Below are positions 46,781 through 57,559 of a DNA stretch of 64,000 nucleotides, in pieces. The notes below the pieces were generated by a model. That model did no database searches. It was given only the letters and a program-made list of their open reading frames with translations, and was not told the DNA's origin. Position 1 is the first letter of the stretch; every line of letters starts with the position of its first letter. The position numbers and the translations under genes are program-made. Source of the stretch: Streptococcus canis (lineage in GTDB: Bacteria > Bacillota > Bacilli > Lactobacillales > Streptococcaceae); contig NZ_LR134293.1 of NCBI RefSeq assembly GCF_900636575.1, positions 1,117,501 through 1,181,500 on the forward strand, written 5' to 3'.

Positions 46781-49429
46781 ATGACAGAGCTATCACCAAA
46801 ATACAATCCTGCCGAGGTTGAGGCAGGTCGCTATCAAAAGTGGCTTGATGCCGATGTTTTTAAGCCATCTGGAGATCAAAAGGCCAAGCCTTATTCTATC
46901 GTGATTCCACCACCAAATGTGACTGGTAAGTTGCACTTGGGACATGCTTGGGACACAACGCTTCAAGATATTATCATTCGCCAAAAACGCATGCAGGGTT
47001 TTGATACCCTTTGGTTGCCAGGAATGGACCATGCAGGGATTGCGACACAGGCTAAAGTCGAAGAACGCTTGCGTGGTCAAGGGGTTACCCGTTATGATCT
47101 TGGTCGTGAAAAATTTTTGGACAAGGTCTGGGAATGGAAAGACGAATATGCCACTACGATTAAGGAACAGTGGGGTAAAATGGGGCTTTCTGTGGATTAC
47201 AGCCGTGAGCGTTTCACGCTTGACGAGGGCTTGTCAAAAGCCGTTCGCAAGGTTTTCGTTGACCTCTACAAAAAAGGATGGATTTACCGCGGCGAATTTA
47301 TCATCAACTGGGATCCTGCTGCCAGAACAGCCCTTTCCGACATCGAAGTTATCCACAAGGACGTTGAGGGTGCTTTCTACCATATGAACTATATGTTGGA
47401 AGATGGCTCACGCGCCCTTCAAGTGGCAACCACGCGACCAGAAACCATGTTTGGAGACGTTGCCGTTGCCGTAAACCCAGAAGACCCTCGTTACAAAGAT
47501 TTGATTGGCAAACATGTTATTTTACCAATCGTGAATAAATTGATTCCAATCGTGGGTGATGAGCATGCGGATCCTGAATTTGGGACTGGGGTAGTTAAAA
47601 TCACGCCTGCTCATGATCCGAACGACTTTGAGGTTGGTCAACGCCATAATCTGCCACAAGTTAATGTCATGAATGATGACGGAACCATGAATGAACGAGC
47701 TGGTGAATTTGCTGGCATGGACCGTTTTGAAGCCCGTAAAGCAACCGTTGCTAAACTTGAAGAACTTGGTGCTCTCGTTAATATTGAAAAACGGGTGCAT
47801 TCTGTTGGTCACTCAGAACGGACAGGTGTTGTGGTCGAGCCACGTTTGTCAACGCAGTGGTTTGTTAAAATGGACCAGCTAGCCAAAAACGCGATGGCTA
47901 ACCAAGAAACAGATGACCGAGTAGATTTCTACCCACCACGTTTCAACGATACCTTCCTCCAATGGATGGAAAATGTCCATGATTGGGTAATTTCTCGCCA
48001 ATTATGGTGGGGGCATCAAATTCCAGCTTGGTACAATGCAGAAGGTGAGATTTATGTTGGCGAAGAAGCACCAGAAGGTGACGGATGGAAACAAGACGAA
48101 GATGTCCTTGACACTTGGTTCTCATCTGCCCTTTGGCCATTCTCAACTATGGGCTGGCCTGACACAGATTCAGAAGATTTCAAACGTTATTTCCCAACGT
48201 CAACCTTAGTAACAGGTTATGACATCATTTTCTTCTGGGTGTCTCGTATGATTTTCCAATCGCTTGAATTTACAGGGCGTCAGCCATTCCAAAACGTTCT
48301 TATCCATGGTCTTATCCGTGACGAAGAAGGACGTAAAATGTCTAAATCATTGGGTAACGGCATTGATCCGATGGACGTCATTGAAAAATATGGTGCGGAT
48401 GCCCTTCGTTGGTTCCTCTCAAACGGTTCTGCGCCAGGTCAGGATGTCCGTTTCAGCTATGAAAAAATGGATGCGTCTTGGAACTTCATTAACAAAATTT
48501 GGAACATTTCCCGTTATATCCTCATGAATAATGAAGGATTGACCTTGGAAGAAGCTGAAAGCAATGTGGCTAAGGTAGCTGCCTCAGAAGCTGGAAATAT
48601 GACTGACCAGTGGATTCTTCACAACCTCAATGAAACCATTGCTAAGGTTACAGAAAACTTTGACAAGTTTGAGTTTGGTGTGGCAGGACACATTCTTTAC
48701 AACTTCATCTGGGAAGCATTTGCCAACTGGTACGTGGAATTGACCAAGGAAGTGCTATACAGCGACAACGAAGCTGAGAAAGTTATCACGCGCTCTGTCC
48801 TTCTTTATACTTTGGACAAAATCTTGCGTCTCCTTCACCCAATCATGCCATTTGTGACCGAAGAAATCTTCGGTCAATATGCAGACGGTTCTATCGTGAC
48901 GGCGGACTATCCTGTAGTTAACCCAGCTTTTGAAAATGAAGCTGCGCACAAAGGTGTGGAAAGTCTGAAAGACCTTATTCGTGCTGTCCGAAATGCGCGT
49001 GCGGAAGTTAACGTGGCGCCATCAAAACCAATCACCATCTTGATTAAGACAGCAGATAGTGAATTGGAAGACTTCTTCAATGGCAATATCAACTACATCA
49101 AACGCTTCACCAACCCTGAAAAATTAGAAATCAGCTCAGCCATTGCTGCGCCAGAACTGGCTATGACCAGCATCATCACAGGAGCCGAAATCTACTTGCC
49201 ACTAGCAGATTTGCTTAACGTGGAAGAAGAACTCGCTCGCCTAGATAAAGAACTGGCTAAATGGCAAAAAGAACTGGACATGGTCGGCAAAAAACTCGGC
49301 AACGAACGCTTCGTTGCCAACGCCAAACCAGAAGTCGTCCAAAAAGAAAAAGACAAACAAGCCGACTACCAAGCCAAATACGACGCCACCCAAGAACGGA
49401 TTGCAGAGATGCAGAAGTTGGTGGGGTAA
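46781..49429 (+). CDS. valS: Valyl-tRNA synthetase
   Basis: An 882-residue class I synthetase that charges tRNA-Val. The HIGH-type motif is in [14 protein letters not shown] near residue 50, and KMSKS is at 519-523 in [12 protein letters not shown]. The editing (CP1) domain contains [19 protein letters not shown]-terminal coiled coil (about 810-880) is rich in Glu and Lys, as usual for ValRS. It is the last gene of the cluster begun by the T-box leader, so its expression probably rises when tRNA-Val is uncharged. A strong terminator follows. Confidence 0.97.
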   Translation: MTELSPKYNPAEVEAGRYQKWLDADVFKPSGDQKAKPYSIVIPPPNVTGKLHLGHAWDTTLQDIIIRQKRMQGFDTLWLPGMDHAGIATQAKVEERLRGQGVTRYDLGREKFLDKVWEWKDEYATTIKEQWGKMGLSVDYSRERFTLDEGLSKAVRKVFVDLYKKGWIYRGEFIINWDPAARTALSDIEVIHKDVEGAFYHMNYMLEDGSRALQVATTRPETMFGDVAVAVNPEDPRYKDLIGKHVILPIVNKLIPIVGDEHADPEFGTGVVKITPAHDPNDFEVGQRHNLPQVNVMNDDGTMNERAGEFAGMDRFEARKATVAKLEELGALVNIEKRVHSVGHSERTGVVVEPRLSTQWFVKMDQLAKNAMANQETDDRVDFYPPRFNDTFLQWMENVHDWVISRQLWWGHQIPAWYNAEGEIYVGEEAPEGDGWKQDEDVLDTWFSSALWPFSTMGWPDTDSEDFKRYFPTSTLVTGYDIIFFWVSRMIFQSLEFTGRQPFQNVLIHGLIRDEEGRKMSKSLGNGIDPMDVIEKYGADALRWFLSNGSAPGQDVRFSYEKMDASWNFINKIWNISRYILMNNEGLTLEEAESNVAKVAASEAGNMTDQWILHNLNETIAKVTENFDKFEFGVAGHILYNFIWEAFANWYVELTKEVLYSDNEAEKVITRSVLLYTLDKILRLLHPIMPFVTEEIFGQYADGSIVTADYPVVNPAFENEAAHKGVESLKDLIRAVRNARAEVNVAPSKPITILIKTADSELEDFFNGNINYIKRFTNPEKLEISSAIAAPELAMTSIITGAEIYLPLADLLNVEEELARLDKELAKWQKELDMVGKKLGNERFVANAKPEVVQKEKDKQADYQAKYDATQERIAEMQKLVG

Positions 49430-49575
49430 TTAACGAAACTCTGTCTTAATAGGGCGCCTCAACCTTCAATTAAGTTAAGTTTAAGTTTCCTAAGCAAATC
49501 TATTCTTAGTCGAAAAAATCATTTCCATTTACAGAACACCTAACAAGAGACTGGGGCAAAAGCTCAACGTCAAAT

Positions 49576-49636
49576 AAAAAAAGCGAACGAAACATAATTC
49601 TGATTGTCAGGAATCTAGTTTTGTTCGCTTTTTTGT
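49576..49636. terminator. Terminator after valS
   Basis: A 17-bp stem with one G-T pair (49577-49593 with 49618-49634) contains AAAAAAGCGAAC...GTTCGCTTTTTT. The loop is 24 nt. It can act on both strands. The rest of 49430-49760 holds no gene. Confidence 0.75.
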
Positions 49637-49761
49637 TTAATGATGAATTTATTAGCTCTGATGATAAAGAATTTCAAAAATAGAAATCTTTTTGTCACAG
49701 ACTCTTGTTTTTTCGGCAACTCAATTAAAGGCTTTTTGGGAACTAGTTGACCTTGTATCCG

Positions 49762-49790
49762 TTTACAATTTCTTTCAAAAATGTTAAAAT
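49762..49790 (+). promoter_or_regulatory. Promoter of the cas operon
   Basis: TTTACA (49762-49767), 17 bp and TAAAAT (49785-49790), with TG two bases before the -10. It lies 48 bp upstream of the cas3 start. Confidence 0.7.
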
Positions 49791-49837
49791 GTTAACGTAT
49801 TATTAAGAGATATGAGTTAGGAATAAGGGAGAGAGTG

Positions 49838-52078
49838 ATGACTAAAGAAAAGTTGGCGCATTATCAAAAGAATACAGAACAAGAATCTGAAAAAAAGCAG
49901 TCTTTAGATGAGCACTTATGGCATGTGGCTTGTTCCAGTCGACAAGAAGCGTCTATAATTGGTCAGGGAGATGTGCTTTTTTTAATTGGTCTTTACCATG
50001 ACCTAGGCAAAGCTGATAGAGCCTTTCAAGATAAACTTTTAAATAATCCAAATCGGCATGTTGATCACTCTTATGCAGGAGCAAAATACTTATGCTCTAT
50101 TATTGGGCCTCATCTAAAAAGCCGCGGGGTTGATAAAAATGAGAGAATGACATTCAATGAAATGGTGGGTTATGTCATCTCGGCTCATCATGGGATGTAT
50201 GATTTTTGCTACTATTCTGACGATGCTGAATATTATGGCTTTAATAAATTTAAAAACCGTATCAACAGAGACTTAGATGATTATCACTATCACGAAGATA
50301 TTAAAGGGTACGCTATAAAATTAGAAGAAAAATTGTGTAATTATGGCTACAAAGATTTAGGGGAGCTTATTGATCAAGCTTTTGATAATTACCAAAAAGC
50401 TATGTCTTCCTTAAACTGGCAAGATAAGAGTGAGTGGGATTATTATCAGTCCTGTATGGTGAGACTTTACTTGTCGCTCTTAAAAAACGCTGATATTTTG
50501 GACACAGTAAATGCCTATGGTCTTAAAATAAGTCCTATGGATAAAACAGAGCGATTCTCTCTAAAACACTCTTATTTAGCGGCCATTGAACAAAAATATG
50601 CTAACTTTGGGCGGCCAAACAATCAGTTGAATACTATTCGGACAGAAATCGCTGAGCGTGTTAAAGAAAGAGGTAAACGGGATTCTAAGGGAATTTATCG
50701 CTTAGATTTACCGACAGGAGCTGGCAAGACTAATCTTAGTATGCGCTATGCGTTTCACCAATTAGTTCATCACGACAAATCAAGATTTTTTTACATAACG
50801 CCCTTTCTTTCGGTTCTTGAGCAAAATGCTTCCGAAATTAGAAAAGTTACCGGTGACCTTGGCGTTCTAGAACACCATTCCAATGTGGTGAAACAGGCTA
50901 ATGAAGATGACGATGACAAGAACAATTTACTGTCAGCTTATCTTAGTGATAGCTGGGATAGTCAAGTAGTCTTGACTTCTATGGTTCAATTTTTCCAAAC
51001 ACTTTTTAAAACAAAATCAGCTAATCTGAGACGTTTTTCAAGTTTGATTAATAGTGTTGTGATTCTAGATGAAGTTCAGTCCCTGCCTATTGAAGTCACA
51101 AGTTTGTTTAATTTAACGATGAATTTTTTAAATAAAGTTATGGACACAACCATTATTCTTTGTACAGCAACACAACCTGCTTATGATTCTTCAGAGATTG
51201 ACCATCGTATCTGTTATGGAGGAGACTTAGGAGAATTAGCTGAAATAGTTGAGTTAACGATTGAAGAAAAACAAGTGTTTTCAAGGACAGAGCTTAGAAA
51301 ATTTGATGATAGTGATCAGAAAGTTTATTTGACTGATGTTATTAATCTTATTTTAGGAGAGGAAAACTCAGTTCTTGCTATTTTTAACACGAAAAAAACG
51401 GTTCATAACTGCTACACTATGCTCAAAGACATGACTGATAGACCGGTCTATCAGCTTTCGACGAATATGTGCGCGCAGCATAGGCTTGACTTGATTGCTA
51501 AGATCAAAACGGAGTTACAAAATAATACCCCTATTATTTGTATTAGCACACAATTAATAGAAGCAGGTGTAGATGTTGACTTTCATCGTGTCATTCGTTC
51601 CTATTCAGGGATTGATTCTATTGTTCAGGCTGCTGGACGATGTAATCGAGAAGGCAAACGAGATAAAGGTCAGGTCACTCTTGTCAATCTGACCAATGAA
51701 GAGGAAAATATTTCTAGGCTGACAGAAATAAAAGCTAAAAAAGAAGCCACAGAATCTATTCTTTATAAGATTGGGTCTCCAATCGATATCTCAACTTTAA
51801 ACCGTGACTTTTTTGAGTATTATTATGCCAATAATCGGGGACTGATGGATTATCCTTTGGAAGACAACATATCAATCTATGACTATTTAAGCCTTAATAC
51901 TTATCAGACGGCAAATAAAAAGTTCAAAGGTAAGTTAAAACAAGCTTTTAAAACAGCAGGAGCCAAAATGAACCTCATCAATAATGACATGATAGGAATT
52001 CTTGTATCTTATGGTGTTGCTAAGAAAAAGTTAGCTTATTTAGAAGCATTAGGTGCGTCACATTGCTATTTTGAATAA
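49838..52078 (+). pseudogene. cas3: cas3 (type I-C) with C-terminus lost by deletion
   Basis: The frame of 746 residues contains an N-terminal HD nuclease (LYHDLGKADRAFQ near residue 50, SAHHGMYDF) and an SF2 helicase. Walker A is LPTGAGKTNLSMRYA and the DEAH-type box is VVILDEVQSLP, with later motifs in STQLIEAGVDVDFHRV and QAAGRCNREG. It ends LEALGASHCYFE with TAA at 52076. Type I-C Cas3 of S. pyogenes is about 800 residues, as I recall, and continues well past ALGASH. From about 52055 the DNA is cas8c sequence in another frame, so the last residues are read from cas8c. The HD and core helicase motifs are intact, so some activity is conceivable. Confidence 0.85.
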
Positions 52079-52877
52079 AACCAGTAATGGGCGGATTGCT
52101 TTAAAATATTTTCGTCAGCTTCAAGCGTCCCAATTACTCACCAATCTTAACAAGTGGCAGGAAAAATACAGTTGGGAATCGCGATCTAAGTCTGGGAAAA
52201 GTCGCTTAAGAACCCCTACTTTTCATGACATCCTTAATGTTTCCTACGGGGTTGACAGGGATCGCTTCCTTGAATTAGACAATGATAACTTCAAAAGTGA
52301 TCAAGTTCAAAAGTTAGTGACAAGTTTGATTGATGGTAAACCGATGCCACAGTCCATTGTCAAAAAGTTGAGTAACAATGTCAAAGAACGACACCGTTAC
52401 CGTAAGCACTGGTACCAAGTTGAGCAGGTCTGCTTAGCAATTTTACACAAACAAAATGGGGAGGAATTTTCACCGATGCTAGATCATACCAATCAAAATC
52501 GTTCCTATCTTTTCGGGCGATTATTAGCAATTTTTGAATTAACCGAGACGTTGCGTTATGGCTTGGATGGAAACGATAGTGATCGTATTACCAATGCGGA
52601 ACGTTATTGGACAGCCTATACTGGACAGCCAACAAAATTGATGATGTTATTGGAGAATAAAATTAAGCCTTACGAAGAACCATTGAAATTAAATCGTCGT
52701 GGCAGTTGGAAGAAATTAGAAAAAGAAAAAGAAGAAATTTTGGAACTGTTAAATCCTCTGTTAGGAACAGAAACAATGGAGAAACCGTTAGATTACCGCT
52801 TTATTTTTGGGTATTATGCTGAGAAAAACTATTACTATACAAAACAAAACACTGAAGTAACAGAAAGTGAGGAGTAA
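52056..52877 (+). pseudogene. cas8c (csd1) C-terminal fragment
   Basis: The open frame begins abruptly within cas8c with AILNKTSNGRIALKYFRQLQ and runs to the normal end KQNTEVTESEE, about 270 residues. Full-length type I-C Cas8c is about 640 residues, so roughly the first 370 are missing, including regions needed for PAM recognition and Cascade assembly. A GTG at 52053 could start translation but has no ribosome site. cas5, which should lie between cas3 and cas8c, is absent. A deletion of about 2 kb has therefore fused cas3 to cas8c. The 3' end joins cas7 normally, 4 nt apart. Confidence 0.88.
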
Positions 52878-52881
52878 AAAG

Positions 52882-53730
52882 ATGTTGGAACACAAAATTG
52901 ATTTTATGGTAACCCTTGAAGTAAAAGAAGCAAATGCAAATGGTGATCCCTTAAATGGAAACATGCCTCGTACAGATGCCAAAGGATACGGTGTGATGAG
53001 TGATGTCTCCATTAAACGTAAGATTCGTAATCGTCTGCAAGATATGGGGAAACCTATTTTTGTGCAAGCTAATGAACGCATTGAAGATGATTTTCGTTCA
53101 CTCGAAAAACGCTTTTCACAACATTTTACAGCTAAGACACCTGATACAGAAATTGAAGAAAAAGCAAATGCATTATGGTTTGATGTTCGTGCCTTTGGAC
53201 AAGTTTTTACTTATCTGAAAAAATCAATTGGGGTGCGTGGACCAGTCTCCATCAGTATGGCTAAGTCCTTGGAGCCAATTGTCATTTCCAGTCTTCAAAT
53301 TACGCGTAGTACCAATGGTATGGAAGCTAAGAATGAGAGTGGTCGCTCTTCTGATACGATGGGGACAAAACATTTTGTAGATTATGGTGTGTATGTACTT
53401 AAAGGTTCTATCAATGCTTATTTTGCTGAAAAGACTGGATTTTCTCAGGAAGATGCCGACGCCATTAAAGAGGTTTTGGTTAGCTTGTTTGAAAATGATG
53501 CGTCGTCTGCACGTCCGGAAGGTTCTATGCGAGTTCGTGAAGTCTTTTGGTTTACGCATTCAAGCAAATTGGGGAATGTTTCAAGTGCGCGTGTCTTTGA
53601 TTTGTTAGAGTATCATCAATCAATAGAAGAGAAAAGTACTTATGACGCTTATCAGATTCATCTAAATCAAGAAAAATTGGCTAAATATGAAGCGAAAGGT
53701 TTAACGGTTGAAATCCTAGAAGGACTCTAG
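52882..53730 (+). CDS. cas7: Cas7 (Csd2), type I-C backbone protein
   Basis: A 282-residue RAMP-fold protein that coats the crRNA in Cascade. The N-terminal block KIDFMVTLEVKEANANGDPL, followed by NGNMPRTDAKGYGVMSDVSIKRKIRN, is diagnostic for Csd2, as is GVRGPVSISMAKSLEPI. The start at 52882 has GAGGAG 9 nt upstream. It is intact, but without Cas5 and full Cas8c it cannot form a normal complex. Confidence 0.93.
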   Translation: MLEHKIDFMVTLEVKEANANGDPLNGNMPRTDAKGYGVMSDVSIKRKIRNRLQDMGKPIFVQANERIEDDFRSLEKRFSQHFTAKTPDTEIEEKANALWFDVRAFGQVFTYLKKSIGVRGPVSISMAKSLEPIVISSLQITRSTNGMEAKNESGRSSDTMGTKHFVDYGVYVLKGSINAYFAEKTGFSQEDADAIKEVLVSLFENDASSARPEGSMRVREVFWFTHSSKLGNVSSARVFDLLEYHQSIEEKSTYDAYQIHLNQEKLAKYEAKGLTVEILEGL

Positions 53731-53731
53731 T

Positions 53732-54406
53732 ATGGTCTATTCCGAAGATGATTATTTAATGCTATCAGGTATTCAGCATTTCCAATTTTGTAAACGTCAA
53801 TGGGCGTTGATTCATATTGAGCAACAATGGCTTGATAATGAAGCGACAGCGCATGGGCAGATTCTACATACTAAAGCAGATAACCCTTACATTAAAGAAA
53901 AGCGAAAAGATCTTTTGGTCTCACGTGCTATGCCAATTTCTTCTGCAGAACTTGGACTTTCAGGAATTATGGATGTTGTGGAATTTTATAAAGATGATCA
54001 AGGTGTGTCGTTGAGGGGAAAACGAGGGAAATGGTTGCCAAAAGTTGTGGAATACAAGCGCGGAAAACCTAAAAAAGATACAAGGGATATGGTCCAGTTG
54101 GTGGCTCAGACCATGTGTTTAGAAGAAACGCTAGGCTGTCACATTAACGAAGGTTGTCTTTATTACCATAGTGTCAATCAAAGAGTGACTGTTGAAATGA
54201 CATCAGATTTGCGTCAAGAGGTGAGGGAGTTAGCCACAGAGATGCATGAGGTTTATCAGAGTCGACTGTTACCTAAGGCGGCTTATTTTAAAAACTGTCA
54301 GCTTTGTTCTTTAGTCGATATTTGTAAGCCCAGATTGAGTAAAAAAACAAGGAGCGTGTCACGTTACATCAATGAGGCTATGACCAAGGAGGAGATGAAC
54401 CTATGA
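53732..54406 (+). CDS. cas4: Cas4 nuclease
   Basis: A 224-residue RecB-like exonuclease of the adaptation module. The iron-sulfur cysteines are Cys in QHFQFCKRQWALI at the N-terminus and the cluster NCQLCSLVDICKPRL near 190-205. Catalytic residues include His in AHGQILHTKADNP and the Asp of GIMDVVEFY, with VVEYKRGKPKK as the Glu-x-Lys motif. Cas4 helps select and trim spacers with a correct PAM. It overlaps the cas1 start by 4 nt. Confidence 0.94.
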   Translation: MVYSEDDYLMLSGIQHFQFCKRQWALIHIEQQWLDNEATAHGQILHTKADNPYIKEKRKDLLVSRAMPISSAELGLSGIMDVVEFYKDDQGVSLRGKRGKWLPKVVEYKRGKPKKDTRDMVQLVAQTMCLEETLGCHINEGCLYYHSVNQRVTVEMTSDLRQEVRELATEMHEVYQSRLLPKAAYFKNCQLCSLVDICKPRLSKKTRSVSRYINEAMTKEEMNL

Positions 54407-55428
54407 AAAAACTGCTGAATACCTTGTATTTGACGCAAGAAGACTTTTATGTCACCAAAGAGGGTGATAATATTGTCATTAAGCAAGAAGGGAAGGTTCT
54501 CAAACGGTTTCCGTTTCGGATTATTGACGGCATTGTCTGTTTTTCTTATTTAGGGGTGTCACCTGCTTTGGTAAAATTATGTACGGAAAATCAGATTAAT
54601 TTATCATTTCATACGCCACAAGGCCGTTTCTGTGGTCGCTATATTGGTTCAACCAATGGGAATGTGTTATTGCGTAGAGAACATTATCGTTTATCTGATC
54701 GTGAGGAATCTTTGGAATATGCGAAGCGATTTATTTTGGCTAAAATTTCCAACTCAAGGAAATACTTGCTGCGCTTTAAACGAGATCATCGTCAACAGAT
54801 TGATACCACGCTTTTTGAGGCTGTTAATGACGAATTGATATGGGCCTTAGAGATGGTTCAGGCTGCAGATAATAAAGACTCTTTGAGAGGGATTGAAGGC
54901 CAAGCTGCTAATCAGTATTTTCGTATTTTTAATGATTTGGTGCTGACGGATAAAAAAACATTTCACTTCCAAGGTCGGAGTAAGCGACCGCCCTTAGACT
55001 GTGTTAATGCCCTTTTGTCTTTTGGTTACAGTTTACTGACCTTTGAATGTCAATCTGCCTTGGAAGCTGTCGGTTTAGATAGTTACGTTGGTTTCTTTCA
55101 CACAGATCGTCCTGGGCGTGCCAGTTTAGCGCTTGATTTAGTTGAAGAGTTCCGCTCATATATTGTTGATCGTTTTGTCTTTTCATTGATTAATAAAGGA
55201 CAACTTCAGAGAAAACACTTTGAGGTTAAAGAAAATGGTAGCATTTTATTGACGGAAAATGGCAGAGCTATTTTTATTGATTTGTGGCAGAAGCGTAAGC
55301 ATACTGAGGTAGAACATCCTTTTACAAAAGAAAAAGTAAAACTGATGCTATTACCCTATGTGCAAGCGCAGCTTTTAGCTAAGGCCATACGAGGAGATTT
55401 AGAAAGCTATCCACCTTTTATGGTTTAG
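54403..55428 (+). CDS. cas1: Cas1 integrase
   Basis: A 341-residue metal-dependent integrase that inserts new spacers. The active-site Glu is in RGIEGQAANQYF, the His in YVGFFHTDRPGRASLALDL, and the Asp/Glu in DLVEEFRS. MKKLLNTLYLTQEDFYVTKEG is the usual I-C N-terminus. Length is normal, with no stop or frameshift. Confidence 0.96.
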   Translation: MKKLLNTLYLTQEDFYVTKEGDNIVIKQEGKVLKRFPFRIIDGIVCFSYLGVSPALVKLCTENQINLSFHTPQGRFCGRYIGSTNGNVLLRREHYRLSDREESLEYAKRFILAKISNSRKYLLRFKRDHRQQIDTTLFEAVNDELIWALEMVQAADNKDSLRGIEGQAANQYFRIFNDLVLTDKKTFHFQGRSKRPPLDCVNALLSFGYSLLTFECQSALEAVGLDSYVGFFHTDRPGRASLALDLVEEFRSYIVDRFVFSLINKGQLQRKHFEVKENGSILLTENGRAIFIDLWQKRKHTEVEHPFTKEKVKLMLLPYVQAQLLAKAIRGDLESYPPFMV

Positions 55429-55438
55429 GAGATGTTAT

Positions 55439-55732
55439 ATGATGGTTTTAGTTACTTATGATGTAAATACTGAGACATCGGCTGGTAGGAAAAGATTACG
55501 TCATGTTGCCAAACTCTGTGTGGACTATGGGCAACGTGTTCAAAATTCTGTTTTTGAATGTTCTGTGACACCCGCAGAATTTGTGGATATAAAACACCGC
55601 TTAACACAGATTATTGATGGGGAAACTGATAGTATTCGCTTTTATTTATTGGGTAAGAATTGGCAGAGGCGTGTGGAAACACTTGGTCGCTCAGACAGCT
55701 ATGACCCAGATAAAGGTGTCTTATTATTGTAA
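55439..55732 (+). CDS. cas2: Cas2
   Basis: A 97-residue partner of Cas1 with a ferredoxin-like fold. VLVTYDVNTET contains the conserved Asp, and VQNSVFECSVTP and DSIRFYLLG are family blocks. AGGAG lies 7 nt before the ATG at 55439. A second ATG follows at once. Confidence 0.95.
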   Translation: MMVLVTYDVNTETSAGRKRLRHVAKLCVDYGQRVQNSVFECSVTPAEFVDIKHRLTQIIDGETDSIRFYLLGKNWQRRVETLGRSDSYDPDKGVLLL

Positions 55733-55880
55733 AAACGTTTAGTGCGACTCGAGGTTTCACAGAAAAACCTAGCTTGCTCGCGCAAAAATAACTTAAAAAA
55801 GAATCGAAATGGAGATAAAAAGGTTTAAAATGCCTCTGTATTCTCCAGCCGTTTCTCTATAAACTGTGTCATTTGGCGCA
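55733..55880 (+). promoter_or_regulatory. CRISPR leader region
   Basis: 148 bp without a gene between cas2 and the first repeat. New spacers should enter at its right end, because the degenerate repeat lies at the opposite end of the array. Confidence 0.6.
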
Positions 55881-56380
55881 GTCTCACCCTTCATGGGTGA
55901 GTGGATTGAAATGCTGAGCAGGCACAAAATAATGCCGTTTCTTATGTCGTCTCACCCTTCATGGGTGAGTGGATTGAAATAAATGATGCCTTAAAAAATC
56001 ACGTTGATAGTGATGTCTCACCCTTCATGGGTGAGTGGATTGAAATTTGCTATTTTGATAGTACTATAATAACATGTAAAGTCTCACCCTTCATGGGTGA
56101 GTGGATTGAAATTCTTACAACTACTACGACCACGCAGCTTCCGCTGGTCTCATCCTTCATGGGTGAGTGGATTGAAATTTTTTGTTTTGATTACATTCTC
56201 GGTATGTCTATCCGTCTCATCCTTCATGGGTGAGTGGATTGAAATTGCGTATTTTACCGTGCTTTTTTGCCTTCTGTCGGGGTCTCACCCTTCATGGGTG
56301 AGTGGATTGAAATATCAGTTGTTGTGCTACCTTTTGGTGCAGAAGCCTGTCTCATCCGTCATGGGTGAGACGATAGACTC
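55881..56380 (+). CRISPR. Type I-C CRISPR array, 8 repeats and 7 spacers
   Basis: The 32-bp repeat begins GTCTCACCCTTCATGGGTGA and ends GTGGATTGAAAT; its inner part CTCACCC...GGGTGAG forms a hairpin. Repeats start at 55881, 55949, 56015, 56081, 56147, 56214, 56282 and 56349. Spacers are 34-36 bp. Repeats 5 and 6 have CATCC in place of CACCC. The eighth repeat also has this change plus several more in its second half, which marks the leader-distal end. Spacer targets cannot be judged without a search. Confidence 0.97.
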
Positions 56381-56462
56381 CTATGTTTTTGGCAGTTCTG
56401 TTTTGTGATTTTCTCTGTTCACAAGTTTCCAACTGTTTTGTCTCTACTTTTTCTGTCCTATA

Positions 56463-56471
56463 TGCTATAAT
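56463..56471 (+). promoter_or_regulatory. Extended -10 promoter of the oxidoreductase gene
   Basis: TGCTATAAT is an extended -10 element 32 bp before the ATG. The -35 is weak. Confidence 0.5.
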
Positions 56472-56502
56472 ATGCCTAAATAACTATGGTAAAGGAGTTA
56501 GG

Positions 56503-57462
56503 ATGACTAAGGTTCGGTATGGGATTGTGTCGACAGCGCAGGTGGCCCCTCGTTTTATTGAGGGTGTACGCTTTTCGGGCAATGGCGAGGTTGTGGCGGT
56601 GTCTAGTCGGTCACTTGATAAGGCAAAGGCTTTTGCGGCAGCGCATCAGTTACCTAAGGCTTATGGTAGTCTTGATGACATGTTGCTGGATACGTCGATT
56701 GATGCTATTTATGTGGCAAGTATCAATCAGGATCATTTTCCTACAGCTAGGAAGGCTTTGCTGGCAGACAAGCATGTTCTCGTGGAAAAACCGTTTACCT
56801 TGACAACCGCTCAGGCTGAAGAGCTCTTTGCCTTAGCGCAGGAGCGTGGCTTATTTTTGATGGAAGCTCAGAAGGCTGTCTTTATTCCCATGACACAGCA
56901 TGTAAAATCCCTCATTGCTGCTGGGGAATTGGGTGATATTGTATCGGTTTCATCAACAACGGCCTACCCAAATATTGATCATGTGACTTGGTTTAGAGAT
57001 TTGGAAAAAGGAGGTGGAACGGTACATTTTATGGCTCCTTATGCCCTTTCTTACTTATCTTATCTCTTTGATGCTGATATTGTGTCGGCTAGTGGGGTGG
57101 CTCATTTTCCCGAAGGGCAAAGCGATAGCCAATCCAAGCTGGTTTTGGCCTTATCCAATGGGATTTTAGTGGATATTTTTCTGACTACTCATCTCAACTT
57201 ACCCCATGAGTTGGTGATTTATGGGACCAAGGGGCGGTTGGAAATTTCTCATTTTTGGAAAGCTACGCATGCCACCTTGATCAGACCGGATGGCAGTCGT
57301 ACCGTTATTGAAGAGACCATGTCTAGTGACTTTGAAGCAGAAGCTTATCATGTTAGTCAGATGATTTTAGAAGGTCAATTGACTAGTCCAGTGATGACCA
57401 AAGACTTGACCTTATCAGGTATTCGACTGATTGAAGAACTTTACCATTCTTGGGGGAAATAA
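56503..57462 (+). CDS. Gfo/Idh/MocA-family oxidoreductase
   Basis: A 319-residue NAD(P)-dependent dehydrogenase. The Rossmann start is [37 protein letters not shown] carries the EKP motif with the catalytic Lys, and the C-terminal alpha/beta domain completes the fold. Substrates of this family are sugars or their derivatives; none can be named here. The start at 56503 has AAGGAG 7 nt upstream, and longer frames run back into the CRISPR array. It is a single-gene unit. Confidence 0.9.
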   Translation: MTKVRYGIVSTAQVAPRFIEGVRFSGNGEVVAVSSRSLDKAKAFAAAHQLPKAYGSLDDMLLDTSIDAIYVASINQDHFPTARKALLADKHVLVEKPFTLTTAQAEELFALAQERGLFLMEAQKAVFIPMTQHVKSLIAAGELGDIVSVSSTTAYPNIDHVTWFRDLEKGGGTVHFMAPYALSYLSYLFDADIVSASGVAHFPEGQSDSQSKLVLALSNGILVDIFLTTHLNLPHELVIYGTKGRLEISHFWKATHATLIRPDGSRTVIEETMSSDFEAEAYHVSQMILEGQLTSPVMTKDLTLSGIRLIEELYHSWGK

Positions 57463-57559
57463 TGAATCAGTTCTGAAAATGCTTCGATCATCTGACTTGT
57501 TTATTTCTGCTGTTTGAACCATAAGAGGTATAAGATACCCAACGGAGATTTGCCCTGTC

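Noticed and set aside
52053..52877. Reading the gene after cas3 as cas5.
   Set aside because: Its sequence is the C-terminal part of Cas8c, without the cas5 start or Gly-rich loop. The gene order with cas7 next also fits cas8c.
55961..56408. Open frames running through the CRISPR array with the repeated peptide FMGEWIEI.
   Set aside because: They are translations of the CRISPR repeats themselves. The repeat period and spacers explain them fully.
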